From positions 186,001-250,000 of the forward strand of contig NZ_CP127251.1 of NCBI RefSeq assembly GCF_030285925.1: a DNA stretch of 64,000 bases. The letters run 5' to 3'. Every line of letters begins with the position of its first letter. Positions within the stretch are counted from its first letter, which is position 1. A program made the position numbers and the translations under genes. The notes under the pieces were generated by a model. It made no database searches and had not been told where the DNA came from. It saw only the letters and a list, made by a program, of their open reading frames with translations. Below are positions 36,318 to 45,815 of this stretch, piece by piece. Source of the stretch: Devosia sp. YIM 151766. GTDB taxonomy: Bacteria > Pseudomonadota > Alphaproteobacteria > Rhizobiales > Devosiaceae.

Positions 36318-37433
36318 TTACGCCTTCCGCGTCTGGGCATCCCTCACGAGAGCGGCGAACCGGAAGGGGACATGGACCATCTTGGTATAGGGCAGCGTCA
36401 GGTAGAGCGCGAAGACGGCGCCCAGATGGGCGATGAGCAGGGGGCGGACGCCGGCGGTTCCTGTCGCTCCATAAAGCGCAAGGCCGGTGGCCGCTGTGGC
36501 GGTGAGCAGCAGGACGAAAGCCATCTCTCCCCCCCACACGGCGGGGGCGCCCAAGGATTTTTCCGCGCGAAGCTTCAGGCCGATAAGGCCGATGCCGCCA
36601 ATGGTCATCAGGATGCCGCCGGGTATGCCAAAAATCTTGGGCAGCGTGAGCGGCCCATAAGGGGCCTCGATGCCAAAGCCATAATGCAGAACCGTTCCGG
36701 AAACCGTGGCGGCAAAACAGAGAACGAAGCCCCACATGACGGCCTGATGCGCCCAGCGGCGAGCCATCGTATAGCGGTCTTCCTTTTCGTAATTGCAGCC
36801 TTCGGCCGCCCCGCCCGACAGATTTTTGAGCCGGCCCGCATCGACAAGAGCATCGCTCAAATGTTTGAGCGTGACCCGATCGCCCCCCACATGCCGCCAA
36901 TAGCGCCAGACGCCGACCGAGATGATGGCGAGGGGCAGGAACGAGGTAAGCGTAAAGAGCGTAGCCATGACGGTATGGGAGATGACGGCGTAAAAGCCCT
37001 CGCCGCTTTCAGGGCGTAATGCATAGGCCATGACGAGAATGACGACGATGCCGGCGGCCAGGGCGCCCGCCAGCGCCACGCCGCTCTTCTGGAAGAGCGT
37101 GGCGACGCCTCTCGGCCAGATGAAACGTTCCCAGCTTTCCACCCGCACTTCTGCGAGCGCGCGCGGCAGGTTGTGATCGAATTCATGCGGGGCGGTATAT
37201 TGGCAGGCGTAATAACAGCCGCGGCAATTGTGGCAGAGATTGGCTAATTGGGTGATCTCGCCATCCGAAAAGGCGCGGTGCAGGGTCATTGCCGGAAAGA
37301 CCGAGCAATAGCCTTCGCAATACCGGCACGCATTGCAGATTTCGAGCTGTCGTCGCGCCTCATCGATGGTGGCGTCGGTATCGAAATCGACCGCGGTGCG
37401 ATTGCTGAGGGTTGCAAGAGCGTCAATTGACAT
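36318..37433 (-). CDS. tcuB: TcuB-like iron-sulfur membrane electron-transfer protein
   Basis: This 371-residue protein has two CxxCxxCxxxC clusters (Cys33, 36, 39, 43 and Cys67, 70, 73, 77) for [4Fe-4S] centres, followed by a C-terminal membrane part with about six helices. In Salmonella, TcuB reoxidises the FAD of TcuA during tricarballylate oxidation and passes electrons to the quinone pool. It overlaps tcuA by 11 bp and is last in the eight-gene operon. Confidence 0.87.
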   Translation of the reverse strand: MSIDALATLSNRTAVDFDTDATIDEARRQLEICNACRYCEGYCSVFPAMTLHRAFSDGEITQLANLCHNCRGCYYACQYTAPHEFDHNLPRALAEVRVESWERFIWPRGVATLFQKSGVALAGALAAGIVVILVMAYALRPESGEGFYAVISHTVMATLFTLTSFLPLAIISVGVWRYWRHVGGDRVTLKHLSDALVDAGRLKNLSGGAAEGCNYEKEDRYTMARRWAHQAVMWGFVLCFAATVSGTVLHYGFGIEAPYGPLTLPKIFGIPGGILMTIGGIGLIGLKLRAEKSLGAPAVWGGEMAFVLLLTATAATGLALYGATGTAGVRPLLIAHLGAVFALYLTLPYTKMVHVPFRFAALVRDAQTRKA

Positions 37434-38829
37434 GAGCGGCGGCCTCCCTGCCGGCTGTGCGTCCGAAAACTGTTCCGATGGTCATGCCGAAGCCGGCGAG
37501 ATAGCCTTGCCCCAGGATTGATCCGGCCATCATTTCTCCCGCTGCCCAGACATTGGTGTAGCGGCCATTGGCGCCGCTGACGCGGGCGGTGTCATCGACC
37601 TTGAGGCCGAGATAGGTGAAGGTGACGCCGGGGCGCAGCGAATAGCCGTAATAGGGGGCCGTATCGAGCGGGCGCGCCCAATTGGTCTTGGCCGGTTCGA
37701 GGCCCTCGGTGGCCAAGCTGTCGAGCTCGGTCGGATGGAAATTCCCGGGGCGGCAAGCCCTGTTGAATTCGGCCACGGTTCTTTCTACCGCCTCAACCGG
37801 CAATTCCATCTTTTGCGCGAGTTCCGATATGGAATCGGCTTTGACGGCCGGAAAAACCGACGGCATGAAGAGATCGGCGCTCTTGGCGTCGATGAGCGCG
37901 TAGGCGACCTGGTCGGGCTGGGCGGCAACCAGTCGTCCCCAAATGGCATAGCGCTTGGGCCAGACATCCTCGCCTTCATTATAGAAGCGCTGCCCATGCT
38001 TGTTGACGACCACTGAGAACGGCACGCAATCGAGCCGGGTGGCGATGCCGCCATCATATTTGGGCGCGCGTCCGTCAATGGCCACGGCATGGCATTGGGT
38101 CGGATCGCCGACGCTCAGGGCGCCGTTATCGAGCATGTTTTTGAGCACTTCGCCCCGATTGTAGGGCGTGCCGCGAATGAGGAAATTTCTGGCTGCCGGT
38201 CCCCAGGCGCGGGCCAGCCATTCGAGGTCGGCCTGGAAGCCACCGGAGGCGAGAACGACGGCCTTGCCGGAAATCTCCAGTTCTTTTCCTCCGAAGGTGA
38301 CGCGGAGAGCGCGAAAAGTATCGTCTTCGATAAGGATATGGGAGACCTTGGCCTCGTAGGCGACAGTAATGCCGAGATCGGTGGCGGTATTGTAATAGGC
38401 ATTGACCAGCGCCTTGCCCCCGCCGAGAAAAAACGCGTTGGTCCGCGACAGCGACAGCGTTCCCGAGAGCGAGGGCTGGAAACGCACGCCGTGCTTCTCC
38501 ATCCAGGGCAGGCAGGATTCGGACGTACGGATGGCCATGCGGGCCAGATGCTCGTCGGTCTTGCCCTTGGTCACCAGCATCAGGTCGTGGAAATATTCTT
38601 CTTCCCCATAAGCACCGGTCAGAACCGAAATCGGACCCTGATGCATGCAGCGAAAGTTGCGCGTATGCCGGGAATTTCCTCCACGATAGGGCTTGGGGGC
38701 GCCTTCGAGCACCAGCACCCGCGCGCCGGCCTCGGCCGCCTCGATGGCCGCGCATAATGCCGCGTTCCCGCCGCCGACGACGATGAGGTCCCAGAAAGGG
38801 GCGGATAATTCAGCCGGTGCCTGCGCCAT
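37423..38829 (-). CDS. tcuA: TcuA-like FAD-dependent tricarballylate dehydrogenase
   Basis: This 468-residue flavoprotein of the fumarate-reductase/succinate-dehydrogenase flavoprotein type has a GGGNAALCAAIEAAEAGA dinucleotide motif near 18-35, GGNSRHTRNF, VVLASGGFQADLEW and a C-terminal GSILGQGYLAGFGMTIG. TcuA oxidises tricarballylate to cis-aconitate. Here a homologous saturated polycarboxylate is likely, but the substrate is inferred. GGAGG stands seven bases before the ATG. Confidence 0.87.
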   Translation of the reverse strand: MAQAPAELSAPFWDLIVVGGGNAALCAAIEAAEAGARVLVLEGAPKPYRGGNSRHTRNFRCMHQGPISVLTGAYGEEEYFHDLMLVTKGKTDEHLARMAIRTSESCLPWMEKHGVRFQPSLSGTLSLSRTNAFFLGGGKALVNAYYNTATDLGITVAYEAKVSHILIEDDTFRALRVTFGGKELEISGKAVVLASGGFQADLEWLARAWGPAARNFLIRGTPYNRGEVLKNMLDNGALSVGDPTQCHAVAIDGRAPKYDGGIATRLDCVPFSVVVNKHGQRFYNEGEDVWPKRYAIWGRLVAAQPDQVAYALIDAKSADLFMPSVFPAVKADSISELAQKMELPVEAVERTVAEFNRACRPGNFHPTELDSLATEGLEPAKTNWARPLDTAPYYGYSLRPGVTFTYLGLKVDDTARVSGANGRYTNVWAAGEMMAGSILGQGYLAGFGMTIGTVFGRTAGREAAAHVN

Positions 38830-38844
38830 TCTCTTGCCTCCGGT

Positions 38845-40437
38845 TCACATCCGTTTTCGTTCAAGATCGGTCGCCTGCTCCAGGAGCGATGAATCGGCGC
38901 GCAGCACCGCCTTGGCGATCTTATGCGTGGGGGTATGGGGAAGCTTCTCCACGAAAGTGACGAAGCGCGGCACCTTCATCGCCGCGAGCCGTTCGACACA
39001 CCAAGCCGCGACGTCCTCGGCACGGAGCGTGAGGCCGGGCCTGAGCACGATCGCCACCAGAATGTCATCCTCGCCCAGTTCGGCGGGGACGGCGATTGCC
39101 GCGGCTTCGTGGACGGCCGGGTGTTCGCCGATGACGCGGTCGAGTTCCGCGCCCGAGATGTTTTCGCCGCGGCGGCGGATGATGTCCTTCTTGCGCGAGA
39201 GGAAAAAATAATAGCCATCGCGATCCCGCCGGACGAGATCGCCGGTGGCGAACCAGCCATCGCGAAAGGCGGCGGCGGTCTGCTCCGGATCGCGGAAGTA
39301 GCCCTGCATGAGAGCGGGAGATTTGAGCAGGAGTTCCCCCGCTTCACCGTCGGCCACCTCGTTGCCCGCCTCGTCCACGACCCGCGCCTGCGTCCAGGAT
39401 TGCGCGGGATCGGGATGGCGGCCGGTCACTCCGATGCTGCCGGGCTTCTCCGGCCCGCCGAGCGGGTTGCACAACGCGCCGGGACATTCGGTCAGGCCAT
39501 AGCCGGCGACGAGCAGGGGAATTCCGAACGTCTTGTGGAAGGTTTCGACGAATGCCTGCCGTACGCCATAGACTACGCGAAGCCGGTGTTCGGGCCGGAA
39601 CTCCGTGCGGGGGCGTTTTTGCAGAATGTTGCCGACCGCCTCGATGAGGTTGACCTGCGTGGCTTCCGATTGCACGACGCTGTCCCAGAACGTGCCAGCC
39701 GAAAAGCGCGGCAGAACCGTGCCGCTGGCCCCCGCCGCCAGCATCGAAGCGAGCGAATAAAACAATGCGTTTACATGAAAGAACGGCAGGATGATCAGTA
39801 CCTTGTCATCCGGCCGCAGGCCCACCCGCGCCGCCACCACCTCGGCGCACAGCACGAAGTTCTTTTGGCTGTGCATCACGCCTTTGGGCATCCCCGTCGT
39901 GCCTGAAGTATAGATAATGACGCAGGTGTCGCCAGCTGCGCCGCTGGCCGGTGCGGGCCTCGCGGCGGAGGCGGAAAAGAAGCCGGGCGCGTCATCGGCC
40001 TCTCCATCGATCTGCATCAGCCAGCGATCCATGCCGGCCAATTGAAGTGCCCGGCGCACGATCGGCAGCACCGCCAGCGAGCCGATGACGCCGGAAACGT
40101 CTGCATCTGCAAGGATGTAGCGCATCTCCTCGACGCCAAAAGCGGGATTGAGCGGCACCATCGCCGCGCCGATCCTGGCGAGGGCCAGCAGCAAGATCAC
40201 ATGGGCGTCGCTATTGGTGGAGCAGATGGCCACACGGTCGCCCTTGCGCACGTTCCGGCCGTGCAACACCGCCGCGACGCGCTCGATCTCGGCTGCGAAC
40301 TGCCGCCACGTGTAGCGCCGGTCGTCGAAGCTAAGGAACGGTCGGTCCGGATCGGCTTGGGCGCGGCTGTCAAAGAGCCCGCCCAGCGTGTGGCAATGGT
40401 CGGCATAAGGCCGCGAAACATCAGGGGAGATAGTCAC
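38845..40437 (-). CDS. AMP-dependent acyl-CoA ligase
   Basis: This 530-residue ANL-superfamily enzyme has P-loop YTSGTTGMPKG near residues 176-186, GYGLTECPG, and the hinge region FATGDLVRRDRDGYYFFLSRKKD with the C-terminal catalytic Lys region KIAKAVLR. It activates a carboxylic acid as an acyl-CoA via an acyl-AMP. The start is GTG at 40437, overlapping the CoA-transferase stop by 4 bp. The substrate is unknown; the neighbours suggest an intermediate of polycarboxylate breakdown. Confidence 0.88.
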   Translation of the reverse strand: MTISPDVSRPYADHCHTLGGLFDSRAQADPDRPFLSFDDRRYTWRQFAAEIERVAAVLHGRNVRKGDRVAICSTNSDAHVILLLALARIGAAMVPLNPAFGVEEMRYILADADVSGVIGSLAVLPIVRRALQLAGMDRWLMQIDGEADDAPGFFSASAARPAPASGAAGDTCVIIYTSGTTGMPKGVMHSQKNFVLCAEVVAARVGLRPDDKVLIILPFFHVNALFYSLASMLAAGASGTVLPRFSAGTFWDSVVQSEATQVNLIEAVGNILQKRPRTEFRPEHRLRVVYGVRQAFVETFHKTFGIPLLVAGYGLTECPGALCNPLGGPEKPGSIGVTGRHPDPAQSWTQARVVDEAGNEVADGEAGELLLKSPALMQGYFRDPEQTAAAFRDGWFATGDLVRRDRDGYYFFLSRKKDIIRRRGENISGAELDRVIGEHPAVHEAAAIAVPAELGEDDILVAIVLRPGLTLRAEDVAAWCVERLAAMKVPRFVTFVEKLPHTPTHKIAKAVLRADSSLLEQATDLERKRM

Positions 40438-41147
40438 GATGACGTACTTTTTTCCTCGGAACCGGGCTGAAACCGTTCCTCTGCGGGCCGGGCGAGCCTG
40501 ATGGGTGCTTCGACGATGTCCTGGAGCATCTCAAGCGAGAGGCCCGGCACCAATTCCGTGGCGACGAAGCCGTCTTCGGTGACGTCGATGACCGCGTAGT
40601 CGGCATAGATTCGGCTTACACATTGCCGCGCGGTGAGCGGAAAAGTGCATGCGCGCTTCAGTTTGCTTTCTCCTGATTTTGTCAGCAGGGACATGAGCGT
40701 CCAGACGCGGCGGGCGCCGACGGCCAGATCCATGGCCCCGCCGACTGCGGGAGCGGCATCCCCGCCCATCGTCCAATTGGCCAGATCGCCATTGCAGGCG
40801 ACCTGGTAGGCGCCCAGAACGCAAAGATCGAGCCGCCCGCCGCGCGCGATGGCGAAACTGTCCGCATGGTGAATGTAGCTACCGCCCTCGAGCAGCGTCA
40901 CATATTGCTTGCCGGCATTGACCAGCCAGGTGTCGCGCGCGGCGGGCGCCGGGGCCGGCCCCATTCCCAGGATTCCGTTCTCGGAGTGAAAGATCACCTC
41001 CCGCGAGCCCGGCACGTGGTTGGCGACCAGGGTGGGAATGCCGATGCCCAGATTGACGCACCATCCCTCGCCGATGTCGCGGGCGACGCGGCGCGCGATT
41101 TCATTGCGGCTGCGCGGTTTGATCGTGTCAGCAATTGTGTGGCCCAT
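40434..41147 (-). CDS. 3-oxoacid CoA-transferase subunit B (PcaJ/ScoB-like)
   Basis: This 237-residue beta subunit has the catalytic glutamate in the SENGILGMGP motif near residues 54-63 and GGAMDLAVGA. It moves CoA between acyl-CoA and a free acid together with the alpha subunit two bases upstream. The ATG at 41147 is chosen; the longer frame extends into the alpha subunit gene. The protocatechuate pca operon at 54-59 kb lacks pcaIJ, so this pair may also serve 3-oxoadipate. Confidence 0.86.
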   Translation of the reverse strand: MGHTIADTIKPRSRNEIARRVARDIGEGWCVNLGIGIPTLVANHVPGSREVIFHSENGILGMGPAPAPAARDTWLVNAGKQYVTLLEGGSYIHHADSFAIARGGRLDLCVLGAYQVACNGDLANWTMGGDAAPAVGGAMDLAVGARRVWTLMSLLTKSGESKLKRACTFPLTARQCVSRIYADYAVIDVTEDGFVATELVPGLSLEMLQDIVEAPIRLARPAEERFQPGSEEKSTSS

Positions 41148-41149
41148 CT

Positions 41150-41830
41150 CTAGAACTCCGGTGGGTCGCCATAAGGAATGTGCACCACCCGATCGACGAA
41201 CACGCCGGGCGTGACCACCGCTTCGGGATCGATCCCGCCCAAATCCACGCGATGCTGGGTCTGCGCGATCGTGCACTTTGCGGCCATCGCCATGATGGGA
41301 TTGAAGTTCCGGCCGGCACGCCGATAGGTGAGATTGCCCCACCGGTCGGCGGTCCAGGCCTCAATAAGCGCCAGATCGGCGTAAAGCGCGGTTTCGAGGA
41401 TGCATTCGCGGCCGCCGAACATGGCCGTCTGTTTGCCATCGGCCATCAGCGTGCCGGCGCCCGTTGGTGTATAAAAGGCCGGGATGCCGGCACCGGCGGC
41501 CCGTATCCGTTCCGCAATAGTGCCCTGGGCGGCAATCTCGAGTTCGATTTTTCCGGCCCGGTAGAGCGTTTCAAAAACCACCGGGTTCGAACTTCTGGGA
41601 AACGAACAGATAATCTTGCGCACCCGGCCAAGCTCCAGAAGCCGGGCCAAGCCTGTATGACCGACCCCGGCATTGTTGGCGACGATCGTCAGGTCGCCGG
41701 CACCATATTCGATCAGGCCATCGATCAATTGCACCGGCTGACCGGCGGCACCGAACCCGCCGACAAGGACGACACTGCCGTCCTCGATGCCCTGGAAAGC
41801 CTCGGAAAGATTCACGAATTTGTCGATCAT
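41150..41830 (-). CDS. 3-oxoacid CoA-transferase subunit A (PcaI/ScoA-like)
   Basis: This 226-residue alpha subunit begins MIDKFVNLSEAF and has the glycine-rich CoA-binding VGGFGAAGQP near 23-32. YRRAGRNFNPIMA lies near the C-terminus. It forms a heterotetramer with subunit B. It overlaps the upstream OB-fold gene by 4 bp. Confidence 0.88.
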   Translation of the reverse strand: MIDKFVNLSEAFQGIEDGSVVLVGGFGAAGQPVQLIDGLIEYGAGDLTIVANNAGVGHTGLARLLELGRVRKIICSFPRSSNPVVFETLYRAGKIELEIAAQGTIAERIRAAGAGIPAFYTPTGAGTLMADGKQTAMFGGRECILETALYADLALIEAWTADRWGNLTYRRAGRNFNPIMAMAAKCTIAQTQHRVDLGGIDPEAVVTPGVFVDRVVHIPYGDPPEF

Positions 41831-42213
41831 GGCTTTGCCACCCGGAAGGCGGGAACGAGTGCGTCGCCGGATTCCAGGAATGCCGGAACCACCGGCAAGC
41901 CGATCGCCAGGTCCACGAAATCGGTGTCGATGATGTTGGTCAGCATGATCGGGCCTTCGCGCAATTGCACATAGGCCACCGCGTAAGGCTCCGCCGTCCG
42001 CCGCATGATTGTATAGGAATAAATGGTGGCCCCCTCAGCGACCGGGCGCATTTCGACATCGTCCGACAGGCAGAACGGGCAGAGGCGGCGCGGATACCAA
42101 TGCGCTTTGCCGCAGGCGCGACATCTCGGTATCTTGAGCGTAAGCGTGGCGGCGGCATCGCTGAAATAATCTTCCGCCGTGCCAAAGGCCTTTTTTTTGT
42201 CGTCATCGGTCAT
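41827..42213 (-). CDS. Zn-ribbon OB-fold protein (DUF35), thiolase partner
   Basis: This 128-residue protein has a zinc ribbon (Cys31, Cys34, Cys45, Cys48) and an OB-fold. DUF35 proteins form complexes with SCP-x-like thiolases or MaoC hydratases (as in steroid degradation). It lies four bases after the thiolase gene, so it is the likely partner. Confidence 0.86.
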   Translation of the reverse strand: MTDDDKKKAFGTAEDYFSDAAATLTLKIPRCRACGKAHWYPRRLCPFCLSDDVEMRPVAEGATIYSYTIMRRTAEPYAVAYVQLREGPIMLTNIIDTDFVDLAIGLPVVPAFLESGDALVPAFRVAKP

Positions 42214-42217
42214 CGCG

Positions 42218-43390
42218 CTATTCCCGTTCCAGAATCAACGTCGCCGCGCCGTGCCGTGTGCCGATATTGCCGCCGATACCCTGGGCAAGCGCCAGATCGC
42301 AGTTTCGGACCTGAACGGCAGGATGCGCCTCGCCCCGCAATTGCCTGACCGCCTCGATGACCTTGGTCATGCCGCCGCGATTGCCGGGGTGATTGTTGCA
42401 CAGCCCCCCGCCATCGGTGTTGACCGCCAATCGTCCCGTCCCCGAGATCAAACCGCCATCGGCGGCAAAGCGTCCGCCCTCGCCCCGGCGGCAAAAGCCC
42501 AGATCCTCGAGCTGAAGCAGAACGGTGATGGTGAAACTGTCGTAAAGGGATGCGTATTTGATATCGCCCGGCTCAACGCCTGCCTGCGCGAATGCGCGCG
42601 GCGCCGACTGGGCGGCGGCGGTTGTCGTCAGATCGACGGCCCCGGCATTCTGATGTTTGATGGCGTGCGCGCCGGCTAGCACCCGCACTTTGGGTCTATT
42701 GAGCCTCGCCGCGATTTCCGGTCGGGCGACGATCAATGCACCGCCTCCATCAGTCACCACGCAGCAGTCGAGCCGGTGCAGGGGATCAGCGATCATCGGC
42801 GAATTGAGCACATCATCGACCGAGACCGGTGCGGGCAGCATGGCATGGGGGTTGTGTTGGGCGTGCCGCGAAAACGCCGCTTTAACCCAGGCCAGCTGCA
42901 CATCGGTCGTGCCGAATTCGTGCATATGGCGATGGGCGGCCATGGCATAGCCCGCCACCAGCGCCGGCCGATAGGGAATTTCCCATGCGAGATCGGGCTG
43001 CAAGGGATTGTGCACTCGCGTTGCGGTGCCCACGCTCTTTCCCTCGCTGCGGGGCCGGCCAGCCAGGGTGATCAGCGCGACGCTGCACTCGCCGGCGGCG
43101 ATGGCTGAGGCGGCGCGGGCGACATGAGCCACATAGGAGCAGCCGCCGAGATCGGTCGAATCGACATAGCGCGGCTGGAGATTGAGATATTCGACCATCG
43201 AGATCGGTCCCAGTCCCGGCGCGTCCCCGGCGCAGAAAAATCCGTCGATATCGGAGGCATCCAGGCCCGCGTCGCGCAGAGCGCCAAGCGCGACTTCCGC
43301 GTGGATTTCCGGCACCGTCCTGTCGGGAAGCAGGCGGGCGGGATGCTCGAATGCGCCCACGATATAGGCGCTGCCGCTTGTCCTGCTCAT
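42218..43390 (-). CDS. SCP-x-like thiolase
   Basis: This 390-residue thiolase-fold protein has a nucleophile candidate Cys84 in DLGGCSY, YDSFTITVLLQLE, the NNHPGNRGG block, and a C-terminal GTRHGAATLIL. It most resembles sterol carrier-type and acetyl-CoA acetyltransferase-like enzymes that need a DUF35 partner. It should cleave a 3-ketoacyl-CoA formed downstream of the CoA ligase or transferase. Its start overlaps the PrpD-family stop by 4 bp. Confidence 0.86.
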   Translation of the reverse strand: MSRTSGSAYIVGAFEHPARLLPDRTVPEIHAEVALGALRDAGLDASDIDGFFCAGDAPGLGPISMVEYLNLQPRYVDSTDLGGCSYVAHVARAASAIAAGECSVALITLAGRPRSEGKSVGTATRVHNPLQPDLAWEIPYRPALVAGYAMAAHRHMHEFGTTDVQLAWVKAAFSRHAQHNPHAMLPAPVSVDDVLNSPMIADPLHRLDCCVVTDGGGALIVARPEIAARLNRPKVRVLAGAHAIKHQNAGAVDLTTTAAAQSAPRAFAQAGVEPGDIKYASLYDSFTITVLLQLEDLGFCRRGEGGRFAADGGLISGTGRLAVNTDGGGLCNNHPGNRGGMTKVIEAVRQLRGEAHPAVQVRNCDLALAQGIGGNIGTRHGAATLILERE

Positions 43391-44748
43391 TGGATCCGGA
43401 CCGCCTCTTGATTGGCGGTGAGAGCCATGAGGCCGGATATGTCGAACGTCTCGATTTCTCGTATTGCCTCAACGATCCGATCGGCATTGCCGGATCCGGT
43501 GACAGGATCGGCAAGCATGTGAAATTTTTCCTCCAGAGCCGTGTCCGACATCGGCCGCTCCCCGGAGCCCAACGGATAATCGACCTGCGTCTCGATTACG
43601 GCGCCGTCCTGCGTCTCCACGCTCAGGTGGCAAGATGTCCCACGCGGGAGCCCCGCATCGGGCTCAACGACCAGCATGCCGGCGAGCCGGAGAACCTCGC
43701 TATGGTTCAGCCTGTCGGTTTCGTACTGGCGGGGAAGAGCGGTGCCGTCGATCAGGGCGATGGCGACCGAATAGGGAAGGCTCATTTGCGCCTCGTGATA
43801 GGAGGTGGGGGCCGGGTTGAGATGATAGTTCGCCCAGTCGGGATGCCGCCGCATGGTCATGCCGCGGATCGTTTGCGTGGCCTTACCAAGCCGCTCTCGA
43901 ACGCCAATGGCGCAATCGATGGCGTTGTGGATGGGGCGCGCGCACGAGTAAGGCTTGAATTCGATATCCAGGTGGTAGTCATCGCCCAGCTCATCGGTCA
44001 GGACGGAAAGATCGTAATGATCGCTATAGGCCCGGCAGAAGCCGCGCTGGCCCTCAAAGATCGTCGCAGCTCCCGTAAAGCCGAATTCCGCCATCATGGC
44101 TGCGGTCAGGCCCGCTCGTGCGGCGGGGCCAGGATTGAAGCGCTTCTGCATGGATGGGCCGTACATCTCCATCAGGCCCGATGCCTGAGCACCCGCTAAT
44201 CCCAGCGCGGAGATCATGAAGTCCGGCGGCAAGTCGGCCAGCTTGCCCGCCGCCACGCTCGCGCCGAAGACGCCACAGACCGGAGTGGTGTGAAACCCGC
44301 GATTGCGAAGCGAAAAATTGCATGCGGCGCTGACGCGGGCCAGGATTTCGCAGCCGCAAACGATCGCCGCTATAAAATCGCGGCCGCTGGCTTGATTGCG
44401 CTCGGCCGCAGCCAGCGCCGCGGAAACCACCGGCGGGCCGAAATGGAAGAGAGCCAGGGCATCGACATCGTCGAGTTCGATGCTGTGCGAACAGATGGCA
44501 TTGGCGAATGCAGCGTCGGGGGCCGAGCTCCGGTCGCTGCTGCCAATGAGGGTGGCGACCGGACGGCCCGCGCATTCCGAAGCGAACTTCCGGGCGATCG
44601 CGCCGCTCGTCGTCTGGCTGCCGGCAATGGCAACGCCAAAATAATCGAGAACGAGGCGCTTCGCCTTTTCGATTTCAGCCGCCGGGATCGCGTCGTAATC
44701 GAGTCCGCTGAAGTGCCTGCCAAGCTGTTCGGCGACGGTAGGGAGCAT
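43387..44748 (-). CDS. MmgE/PrpD-family dehydratase or decarboxylase
   Basis: This 453-residue protein has the MmgE/PrpD helical domain (DYFGVAIAGSQT near 34-45; HSIELDDVDALALFHFGPPVV near 86-106) and a C-terminal lid. Members are 2-methylcitrate dehydratase, cis-aconitate decarboxylase, immune-responsive gene 1 and others, so either dehydration or decarboxylation of an aconitate-like acid is plausible. It is first in the eight-gene operon; AAGGA lies nine bases before the ATG at 44748. Confidence 0.85.
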   Translation of the reverse strand: MLPTVAEQLGRHFSGLDYDAIPAAEIEKAKRLVLDYFGVAIAGSQTTSGAIARKFASECAGRPVATLIGSSDRSSAPDAAFANAICSHSIELDDVDALALFHFGPPVVSAALAAAERNQASGRDFIAAIVCGCEILARVSAACNFSLRNRGFHTTPVCGVFGASVAAGKLADLPPDFMISALGLAGAQASGLMEMYGPSMQKRFNPGPAARAGLTAAMMAEFGFTGAATIFEGQRGFCRAYSDHYDLSVLTDELGDDYHLDIEFKPYSCARPIHNAIDCAIGVRERLGKATQTIRGMTMRRHPDWANYHLNPAPTSYHEAQMSLPYSVAIALIDGTALPRQYETDRLNHSEVLRLAGMLVVEPDAGLPRGTSCHLSVETQDGAVIETQVDYPLGSGERPMSDTALEEKFHMLADPVTGSGNADRIVEAIREIETFDISGLMALTANQEAVRIQ

Positions 44749-44960
44749 GGAAGCAGATCCTTTCGAACTGGCAAGGAACCTCGTAGAGGGCCGCTTCTGC
44801 AAAGAACGCCTCTGCGCTTCTTCGAAATCCTCATTGCCGGTTTGGCTGCAATCCCGAACCGAAAAGCGGCGCCTGAATTGGCCGGCGCCGCTCTCTTAGT
44901 CCTTGCAGGTGGGACCACACTGGCACGGACCTCAGCGGCTGCCGATCTCGAAATCGCCCC

Positions 44961-44977
44961 GTTTCACGTTGAGAAAC
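44961..44977. promoter_or_regulatory. Operator candidate GTTTC-N7-GAAAC, copy 2
   Basis: GTTTC-ACGTTGA-GAAAC, extended to 8-bp arms CCCGTTTC/GAAACGGG (44958-44980), lies in the 331-bp divergent gap between the PrpD operon and gntR. It matches copies at 34170 and 49008 in core and spacing. The rest of this gap shows no gene. Confidence 0.7.
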
Positions 44978-45014
44978 GGGATTGCGCTAAGCCGATCTCC
45001 GATGGTCGGTTTGC

Positions 45015-45022
45015 TGTCGACA
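45015..45022. promoter_or_regulatory. TGTCGACA half-palindrome before gntR
   Basis: TGTCGACA lies 58 bp before the gntR start. TGTTGACA occurs twice before prpF, 795 and 820 bp further along. The shape fits FadR-type GntR sites (TNGTNNNACNA class). It may be autoregulatory. Confidence 0.5.
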
Positions 45023-45079
45023 ATTTTGCCCTGTTTTTGTAATCATGAATGGCACTAATTTGGGTTTGGGGGTGGATAT

Positions 45080-45769
45080 ATGAAGCCGGCGACAGAAATC
45101 GGCACGCTTGCGGACAGGGCGTTTGAATGGCTCGAGGAATCGATTATCAAAGGAGTCTACGCACCCGGCGAGCGACTCGACGAGGTCAGCCTCTCCAAGG
45201 CGTTCGGCATCAGCCGGGGGCCGGTGCGCGAGGCGATTCGGAGGCTCGAAGGCAAGCGCCTGGTGGAACGCGTCGCCCGTAGCGGCGTTCGCGTTGCGCA
45301 GCGCACACTCGAGGATCTGGTTGAGCTTCTCACTGTCCGCGAGGCGCTCGAGGGGATGGCGTGTCGGCTGGCAACCGAGCGGATCAGCGACGAGGCGCTT
45401 GATGAACTCGATGCGCTTCTCGATGGACATTCCGCCGACGTAACCGCCATTCCCGAGGCGGGCTATTTTCAGCGGCCTGGCGACTATGATTTCCATTTCA
45501 GGATCATTCAGGCCTGCGGGAACCGCCTTCTGACGCAGATGTTGTGCGAGGATATGTATCACCTCCTGCGGGTATACAGGTTCCATTCGAGTAAGCGCAC
45601 GGGCAGGGCCGTCGAGGCTCTCAACGAACACAGGCGGATTCTCGACGCCATGCGGAAGCGTGACCCCGCACTCGCCGAAAAAGAAATAAGGCGGCACCTC
45701 GCCCGCGCCAGAGAGGCGGTGGCCAATCAAGCGACGGCGCCAGTCCCGCCACGCCTGAAGCCTGTCTGA
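45080..45769 (+). CDS. GntR-family regulator (FadR/FCD subfamily)
   Basis: This 229-residue regulator has an N-terminal winged helix (about 10-75, with ISRGPVREAIRRLEGK) and a C-terminal FCD ligand domain (about 85-215) with DYDFHFRIIQACGN, where metal-binding residues lie. Such proteins sense small carboxylates. It is divergent from the PrpD operon and precedes prpF-lyase, so it probably controls both with TGTYGACA sites. Confidence 0.9.
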   Translation: MKPATEIGTLADRAFEWLEESIIKGVYAPGERLDEVSLSKAFGISRGPVREAIRRLEGKRLVERVARSGVRVAQRTLEDLVELLTVREALEGMACRLATERISDEALDELDALLDGHSADVTAIPEAGYFQRPGDYDFHFRIIQACGNRLLTQMLCEDMYHLLRVYRFHSSKRTGRAVEALNEHRRILDAMRKRDPALAEKEIRRHLARAREAVANQATAPVPPRLKPV

Positions 45770-45815
45770 AGCCAGCGAGGCGATGATCGAGCGGAAATTC
45801 CAGGGCGACGAATCT

